Shown piece by piece: positions 51,380-60,700 of a DNA stretch of 64,000 nt. The notes below the pieces were generated by a model. That model was not told the origin of the DNA. It did not search any database and was given only the letters and a program-made list of their open reading frames with translations. The DNA lies in contig NC_088316.1 of NCBI RefSeq assembly GCF_910592395.1, forward strand, positions 1-64,000, in the 5' to 3' direction. The DNA comes from Lineus longissimus (taxonomy: Eukaryota > Nemertea > Pilidiophora > Heteronemertea > Lineidae). The translations under genes were made by a program, and so were the position numbers. Each line of letters starts with the position of its first letter. The stretch's first letter is position 1.

Positions 51380-51730
51380 TCATTGCATAAAGTGAAGATC
51401 AGTCGCTCCACCTTCGATGCGCGGGTCCGACTTGGTGTAGGCAACCCAGTAAGCCACATTCAAGGCACCGAATGCCAGCGGGAAGAGAACCCGAGAAACC
51501 CGGTCTATCAAGCTCACACTGTTCACGACACCTTGCCGTCGCCGCGATTTGATTATCAAATTCCGATATTTCTGATTGCCTTGAAGGCAGTGAAATAAGT
51601 CGTACCACACTGAGCGTTTTTGTCTGAAATGTATTTGTTCAGTTTCAGCGTTTGTATTGTTTTTGAACTTCTTTTGTTCCGAGTAGTTGTTGGAAGTGTG
51701 ATTGTGACCGTGGTAGTAGTGCATGGAGTT
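51380..51730 (-). CDS. Receptor exon: intracellular loop end and TM4
   Basis: A His/Asn-rich loop ([13 protein letters not shown]), a basic stretch before TM4, [20 protein letters not shown], and a 17-residue tail ending HFMQ and TGA. Acceptor CTCCTCTTTCAG. Confidence 0.94.
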   Translation of the reverse strand, partial: NSMHYYHGHNHTSNNYSEQKKFKNNTNAETEQIHFRQKRSVWYDLFHCLQGNQKYRNLIIKSRRRQGVVNSVSLIDRVSRVLFPLAFGALNVAYWVAYTKSDPRIEGGATDLHFMQ

Positions 51731-54700
51731 CTGAAAGAGGAGAACAAGGACCAGTAGAGAGGAGCTTTACATCTGCGGCAATGCACTACGTAAACTGTAG
51801 GACTGGGACCCGAAGTCCTTTGTATGGGCGTTCCAGTCAATACTCTCATTGTTTGCGTAACTCATTTACCTTTGCAAATGCACGGGTAATTAATGCCTCG
51901 ACGAGTCCATTTTAAACAATCTGTTGGCCGCATTGTGTGCGTACACGTAACGTAATACATGATTCAATGTTAGATCTTGGCTGGAGGGCAGGGTGAACAC
52001 ACGTTTGTGTGGTCGCTCCTATGTATAAGTGGTTGACCTACAGTTTACGGATATGAACTGCCGAATAGTGTGTGGTATTTTGGTCAAATCGTCCATGCAT
52101 GGTATTGCGTGGCTGAGATGGCTGTGAAATATCTTTTAAGCATGTTGGATCAATTGCGTGGTTGAATCTTGAATACTTGGACGTGTTGGATTATCCTCAT
52201 AAATCTTAGTGAAATATTGAACATGTCGGATTGTTAGTGATATACTGGGCATTAGTAGACAAATCGTTGCGGTGTTTTGATATTTACCGGCACATATCAA
52301 TACTCACCTGATTACAGAGAACCTCGGCCTCCTCTTCTTCCTCGCTGTCCTCCGAGTCTGACACACAATGGGGCATCTCACCATAGCCAACCTTTTGGAA
52401 GGAAAAACAATTTGTAAGATCAGATAGTCTTGATCTGCGGCTGACGACAATAACATTACGCACTTCGCCTTTGCCTTTGCCCAACAAGGTTCGCGTGTAC
52501 AAGCAGTAACCATCCGCCAAAACCAAGGCAGTACATGTAGCTAGTCACCTCAAACAAGGCAATGCAGGCATATTCAACCTTATCGTATTTTTGACTTCAT
52601 GAAGCTGTAACACCCAATGAAATGTCAATGTAAGAACACCTTTCGGATAGACAATACTTAGTACGTGAATGTGATGAGAAAATGATATAAATTGAACATA
52701 TCTGGACTAAAATCAAACTCCTTCACCGTGACGATATTCTGATAACAGAGTTGTGCGCCAATGATGATTTTACTTGGTCCAGAAAGTTATGAAAATAACA
52801 TGTAAACCAAACTTGGCAAAAGTGAGGACCCTAGCAAACACGGATGCTATACTAAAGCTAAAGTTGATGACCACGAACCAATCGAGGACTGTGGCGTTAG
52901 ATTTTGCCTGCTGTCGACTTGTAGGGTGGTTAGGGTCAGCACAGTGCTGAGCCTTGCCAGGAACAGTATTGGTTTGGTGCAAAACACGTCTACTTACCTT
53001 AGTAAAGTAGTGGACACCGGCAAACTCAAACATGGATGCAATAATGAAGACGAAACACATGACCACGAACCAATCAAGCGCTGTGGCGTAAGCTACTTTG
53101 GGTAGATTTTGTCTGCTGTCCATCTGAAGCGTGGTCAGGGTGAGCACAGTGGTGATCCCTGCGAGGAAAAAACAGCAACGTTCTCTACTCGTTATACCGT
53201 GAACAACAACATGGTCACTAAGATATTGATTTCCTTGTTAATCAACTTCCAATCCACTTAGCATCGAATTCAAAACGCATATTACCTTTGGTATCAAACA
53301 CCAATTCATGTATCTTTCTCCAGCAGCACGATTCGAGAGATAATTCACTCACCATTAACACTTTCATTGAGAAAAAGAATGAATACTAGTATTTGCGCTT
53401 GAACACACTGGTCCTGTCATATACGAACACTTTCGGATAGAGGGCCAAAGCCCTACATGGTCCGGTGGTCATTGTTTGTGCAACTCATATACGTGTACTA
53501 TGATTGCAATATGCCAGGACAAAGGCCTCGACGAGTCAGCCCATTTCAAATATCTGGTCGGCCGCATTGTTTCAGAAGGACACTTGTGTTGAATTTGATC
53601 AAGTTAGATAGCGTCGTTATACAGGATTTGTTGAGTTGTTCTCTTTCTTGAATTTGTTGATATAATTACCCAGTCCGATCCTGTCAGCGGTCGCCTCCCT
53701 GTTCAGCCAGAAAGACACCCATGACAGCACCACGATGAGGATACAAGGCACGTACACTTGGATGAGGAAGTAGCCCATGTGTCTGGTCAGCTTGAACTGC
53801 ACTCGCATTATCGAGTATTCACCTAGAAATAGAGATAGTTAGGTGGTTAAAGAGTGTGCCTGTCATCTATGTCTGGTCAAGTTGAACTGCACTCGCATTA
53901 TCGAGTATTCACCTAGAAATAGAGATAGTTAGGTGGTTAAAGAGTGTGCCTGTCATCTATGTCTGGTCAGCTTGAACTGCACTCGCATTATCGAGTATTC
54001 ACCTAGAAATAGAGATAGTTAGGTGGTTAAAGAGTGTGCCTGTCATCTATGTCTGGTCAGCTTGAACTGCACTCGCATTATCGAGTATTCACCTAGAAAT
54101 AGAGATGCGTGTAGTTAAAGAGTGTGCCTGTCATCTATGTCTGGTCAGCTTGAACTGCACTCGCATTATCGAGTATTCACCTAGAAATAGAGATAGTTAG
54201 GTGGTTAAAGAGTGTGCCTATCATCTATGTCTGGTCAAGTTGAACTGCACTCGCATTATCGAGTAGTCACCTAGAAATAGAGATAGTTAGGTGGTTAAAG
54301 AGTGTGCCTGTCATCTATGTCTGGTCAGCTTGAACTGCACTCGCATTATCGAGTAGTCACCTAGAAATAGAGATAGTTAGGTGGTTAAAGAGTGTGCCTG
54401 TCATCTATGTCTGGTCAGCTTGAACTGCACTCGCATTATCGAGATAAAGACATTTTGAAATGATTAAGGTGGGTGCCTGTCATCTGCGTAATCTGCCGTT
54501 GGCTCGAAGCGTTCCGTGAAACTTCGTGCCGTACCAGGTCCGCTTTTTATTTCATCTGGAAGAAGGACAATGAATGGGTAACTTACGGCCGCAGCCGTTG
54601 TAAAAGCACAATCAGCTTCTCCGTAAAAATGACCAACCTAGGAGTTCAGAGTGAGATCACGGAAACTTAGCCCCAAAAGGTATATCTTCGTCGAATAATA

Positions 54701-57700
54701 TCACATTTCCAAAACCAAGATAGATGATTCCCTCGATGCTTTCTTGTCTTTTGGGACCTTCATGGTTCCCGCGTTCTCAGTCTGTTCAATCGAAATAAGA
54801 CCTAAAGGCTCAAAGCTCCCAATAATGTTCATCACCAAAAAGCCAATATGTGGATATTGATATTGATATTGTCCAAAGGGAACAGCGGAAGGTGATCCCT
54901 TTCAATTATTACAAGAGGGATGGCTACTGCTTTTGTTATGACTTTTTGTGATAAATAATGGAGCGTTGTTATTGTCGCCAATGGTATAATGGCAATCCAT
55001 TTATCATATGGTGTCAAAGGGATCTAAGACAGCACGGTTGCTGGCTACCATTTTTCTTTCTCAAGATTTCTCAAGCTACCCTTTTTGAACGGATCTCCCG
55101 GCCAGTCTCGCCACATCATTAAACTTAAAAGCAACCTTAAGTATCTCAATAACCTTAAAGCACAGTCATTAACAGCGCTTCCCCCTTTCAATTAACTGTT
55201 ATTAAATTCATCACAATTCCGCTAAAATATGGCATCCAGGGTAATGTCGTATACGTCTCGTTTAATTCAAATGTCCTAACCCTTTAGAGGCGTGTATTGA
55301 GAGACACTTCGCATTGCACTGAACCATTCGTTGTTTTAGATGGGAATTTAGGGCAGTCGTGAGAGGTGCTGTATCTTACTAGTGAAGGTACCATGAGAGT
55401 GACATTGGTGCAGTTTCAATTACTCTCTGATAATGATGAGGCCAATTTTAATAGTTGGCTGACATTATCAGATATCTTTAAAATCCTGTGAAAACAGTTT
55501 CACTGATTTATACCACAGGGTTCTTACAGTCGAGGACACCCTTAGCTTGATCGTGGCTCTTCAGGAATGGAATAACTGTTCACTAGAGAGAGGATACGAT
55601 TCCATGTATTATCTAATAAATGTAATGTTACAACAACAGTTGGCATAGTTATTAAAGACCTCTTATCACTATGCTAATAATTGACCAATTATTCGATAAC
55701 CGCGCAGAAGACAAGGTCAAGTTGGTTAATTATCTAATATCTAAGATCACTCGATATCTGATAGATCTGACCATGGTTTATCATAACAGTAAGGATACGC
55801 GGGCATATCTGATAGATCTGACCATGGTTTATCATAACAGTAAGGATACGCGGGTATACCATCTGATCGATCTGACCATGGTTTATCATAACAGTAAGGA
55901 TACGCGGGCATATCTGATCGATCTGACCATGGTTTATCATAACAGTAAGGATACGCGGGCATATCTGATAGATCTGACCATGGTTTATCATAACAGTAAG
56001 GATACGCGGGTATACCATCTGATCGATCTGACCATGGTTTATCATAACAGCGAGGATACGCGGGTATATCTGATCGATCTGACCATGGTTTATCATAACA
56101 GCGAGGATACGCGGGTATACCTGACCATTCGTTCTACAAAGGGACAACGTTTTCTGGGTGAAAAAGGAATTATAAGTCTCGAATGATGCATAAGGTAAGA
56201 ATGCGTGCAGTCCTGGAGAATTGAACGGGCGTAGTTCAGGACCGGTTCTGGTCGGTATCCCTCAAACCAAATGCTTTACCATGCTCAGGGTCATATTAAA
56301 GATCTCTGTCTTCCAAGCTTATGTTGTACAATATTAAACCTTTCGTCCGCCTCGCCGTGCTTTGAACTAACAATTTGAAACATCCTTCAACTCTGGCAAA
56401 ACCTAACGCAAGGTATGTTTGATGCAACTTTGGTAATAATGGATAACGTATTCCAGTAGTTTCAAGCTCAACGACCGAGTCCACTCGATTGGTTTCACTG
56501 AGAAACATCATGTACACCCCAAACTGTGTACGCTTCTGTAGGATAAGAATAATCCTTCGCTCATCCTTCATCCAAATGGGTGAAACAGCACAATCGTCGC
56601 GTCTGTCGTTCCAGTGCGACTTACTGATGTGTTTTGGTTTCATAACATTGTTGGTCCATGTCCCTGGACTTTGAAATGTCATAACTATCATATTCCGCTG
56701 AAGACAGAATTAAAACAAGCTCAAAATTGAAAATCATGTGTCACTCGTCATGAGAACTAACCAAGCATGTGTTACTTTCCAACCGTGAGAAGTTGCAGAG
56801 CATGTGGTGCAGAAACAATAACTGCCGGTTTACGCAGTTTGACCTCTATCACCTTGAAAACGAGGTCAAACCTCAAACCCAGAAGTTATGTGGTGTATCT
56901 TGTTAGATGTACAATTGATACACATCTAGTCAGGATCAATGCATAGTATAAGGTGCAATTCAAATGTTAAGCAATAGTTACAGCGTAGAAGTAAATTTTC
57001 AAATAAAATCTCGTGAGGCCACTAGTTAACACATCTCTAAAGTTTCATAACAAAATCGGCGACGGCAAGCAGTGAATGGCCATGTAGTCCTTTGGAGTCT
57101 CCCTCCGAGGCTCGGGGAACAGCGAGATTGTGTTATTAGCGTGATTATCTATGGTACACGACTGGATGTTGGTTCCACTCATGGCCTTGTTGCTCCACCG
57201 GTCACCAGTCAGAGCCGAGGGTAGAGGAATAACAGAATTGTTGACCATTACATTTAGTCGACATAACTGGGATCTGACCTGGATTTTGTCGGAGAATGTA
57301 TTTACTGCAACAAACAATCAAACTTATTACTCACCGCCGTTAGAATGGCTACCTTACCGCCTACAGTAGCAACCCCGGGGCGTAGGCAAATGAGTCCACG
57401 TCTTTGCCAGATAGTCTGTGGTACCGTGGCTACATGAATAAAACTGATGTGAGTGCGACCACTTGGCTTTCCCTGCACAAGAAACAGAATGCGTACATGC
57501 ATCTACATCATCGAAAGCAAGTGACCATGCCAATGACAGGGATTGCATTTTATGAATGCGCTTATGTGAGTCTGCGTCCTCGGATAAAAAACATAAGAGG
57601 CCTACTAAGTATTAAATATTCTGAACTCGTCTGTTTTGATAAAATGTTGCATTGCAATAACTTCCGTCTGGTGAGCCGCATACAGTTCTTAACCTTCCGA

Positions 57701-60700
57701 TTCTAAACACTATTCAGCCGAGGTGATGAAATCACGTGAGCACTTACTTGCCCTATTCAGCCGAGGTGATGAAATCACGTAAGCACTTACTTGCCCTATT
57801 CAGCCGAGGTGATGAAATCACGTAAGCACTTACTTGCCCTAAAAATCGTCGGTCACAATTCGTAGGTCACGTAATGTACTCCTATGACTTAACTGTGAGG
57901 AAGCTGTTATCACCAGTTCGGTAATAGAACGTATATGATATGATGCCCGGGATCTGAAGCCCAAAACTGCCCAGGGTGATTTTGTTGAAATGCTAAATAC
58001 GCCAGTATATTATTCCCGCTCTGGTTCTTCACAGGTACTTACTTTCACACGAATACTCAAGTTGTAGAAACTGATTTGGAATTGTCCTCCTCCAAGATGA
58101 TATAGATGGATAACTTTCTTATCGTTAAATATCAAGCCCGCCGGGTAATCGTCCTTCGAATGCTTTCGTATCGATAGTTTGGTCAATAAGAGGAGTTTAC
58201 CAGAATGAAAATTGAAAACATAGATAAAGTGATACCGTATCCTGTATGCAGCACCACCAATAACCACCGGACTAATAAATACGAACTCATTGTAATGACC
58301 ACTATATACATACTTTTTCCCATATGTCATTTCAAACTGTATCAGAGAGAATTTCTGAACCGTTTTCAATTCTTTCACGCTGACAACTTCAATGAATAAC
58401 CGGGCAACGCTTCCTTGCAGTACAACCGATGCTCTCCATAAATGATCCGAGCGTGTTTGAAAGAAACCGCCTCCATACCAGTTAAGAGAATACAAATGGC
58501 TAAAAACCAAGTCAACGTTTAGTTTTGATTGCTTCCTTTTCAATTTGACCTCTTCATCAGAAACGAACAGTCTGCATCCTCGCTAAATGAACAGGCCTGA
58601 ATAAGTTAAAATGTTTCAAACAATGGCGATGATGAAAAAACTATTTTAATTGTACTTTGAACCTTATCACCAAACCACTTTCTGAGTACATGTACTTAGG
58701 TGTCTAATTCCATTTATTCGAAAAGATAACTTACTTCACGCATGTGAAATCCGGGCAGGTCTTTGTCTTACTTGCCTTACTCTACGCATGTGAAATCAAG
58801 GCAGGTCTTTGTCTTACTTGCCTTACTCTACGCATGTGAAATCAAGGCAGGTCTTTGTCTTACTTGCCTTACTCTACGCATGTGAAATCAAGGCAGGTCT
58901 TTGTCTTACTTGCCTTACTCCACGCACGTGAAATCAAGGCAGGTCTTTGTCTTCATTGCCTTACTCTACGCATGTGAAATCAAGGCAGGTCTTTGTCTTA
59001 CTTGCCTTTCTCTACGCATGTGAAATCAAGGCAGGTCTTTGTCTTACTTGCCTTACTCCACGCATGTGAAATCAAGGCAGGTCTTTGTCTTACTTGCCTT
59101 TCTCTACGCATGTGAAATCAAGGCAGGTCTTTGTCTTACTTGCCTTACTCTACGCATGTGAAATCAAGGCAGGTCTTTGTCTTCATTGCCTTACTCTACG
59201 CATGTGAAATCAAGGCAGGTCTTTGTCTTCATTGCCTTACTCTACGCATGTGAAATCAAGGCAGGTCTCTGTCTTACTTGCCTTACTCTACGCATGTGAA
59301 ATCAAGGCAGGTCTTTGTCTTACTTGCCTTTCTCTACGCATGTGAAATCAAGGCAGGTCTTTGTCTTACTTGCCTTACTCTACACACGTGAAATCGGATG
59401 ACACCTCTACCACAGTTGTTATTAAACTATATAGCCAAGCTTTGAAATGACTTACATTATCCTGAGTGTGATGTTTATGTCTTGTTGTCATCACCTTTGC
59501 CTCCTGATTTAAGCATTCCGTTCGCTTAAACCAGTACTTATTAGATTTCATGTCACAAAACATCATGAGGTGACACACCGAAATATCGTCTGTCAAAGCA
59601 AAGCCTGTGCACGGTTTGTAAACGTGGCAGAAAACGGCACACTGTACAGCACTCTTCCTCAGTAAATAAAGAACTTTGATAAAGTTCTGTAAGTGAGCCA
59701 ACTTGAGTTTAACTTCAACAAATGTTTGGACTGACGACAGGCTATTGCCAGACACTATTATCACAGGAATGGCTAATATGACGAAGGATATCAACAAAAG
59801 TTGACATGAAGTCATCTCTGTCGTCTCTAAGCCATGAATGCTAAGGCGTCATGATTCCAATATGTTTGAATGATGGCAGACTATGAGACAATACGGTCGA
59901 TACTCACCCGTTTTATTGATTAATATGTTTTTGTTGGGATATTGTTTTGTTTATAATGATCAAAAAACACTCTGTGATTTCAATCAGTGAAACCAATTAT
60001 AAAGGCGCAAAAGTTTATCAATACATGTACATATTTTGATAACAGCGTGTTTCTAAAATTGGGTAGATTCCATTCCCCCTTCCTTTCTTCAACTGGACAT
60101 GGGGCAGGCTCAATCCAATGTTACTCATATGAGTACCCTTTTTCGAATGTTGGGTCGTTATGGGTCAACGACTGGATGGATTGTAATGCTGTCAACATGA
60201 CCACAACCGGCTTCAGGTCATAGTTCCCACAAAGCTGGAATGGTGCTCATTTCAGCGTCTCGAGTTTTAGGTCCATTCCTATCAAATTTCACTTCCTGAA
60301 TCAAGAACCAATGCCGTCGATTCCAACTTCTATTTCCAGTGCCTTCTCCTCGCATCCACGATCCTCGTGGTGGTCCTACTACTTGACGAGGCATCGGCCA
60401 CGCATCGGCAGACGTGTACAGTAACAGACTGTATGAGAAGTAAGAACCGCTGCCTCTCGGAAAGAATCCCCATCAGGTGTACAAGAGGATGTCCCGTGAA
60501 CAAAAGACGGAACTGCGCCGCGGCAGTCCAGTGCAAGCGAAGCCGATGCAACTTACGATTCAACTATTGTGTTGCTGTATGTCGGGGATAGATTCGCTGT
60601 TAAAGATAAATGCCAAAATGTAAAGACGGAAGCAGGGAACCAGAGTATTTTACTGTCATGTCGACTGTGTCACTGTGAGGCTGGCTGTCGGACATTCGTG

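Noticed and set aside
55671-56186. 171-codon repeat protein
   Set aside because: Open frame explained by a minisatellite with unit lengths divisible by three; both strands open; lies in an intron.
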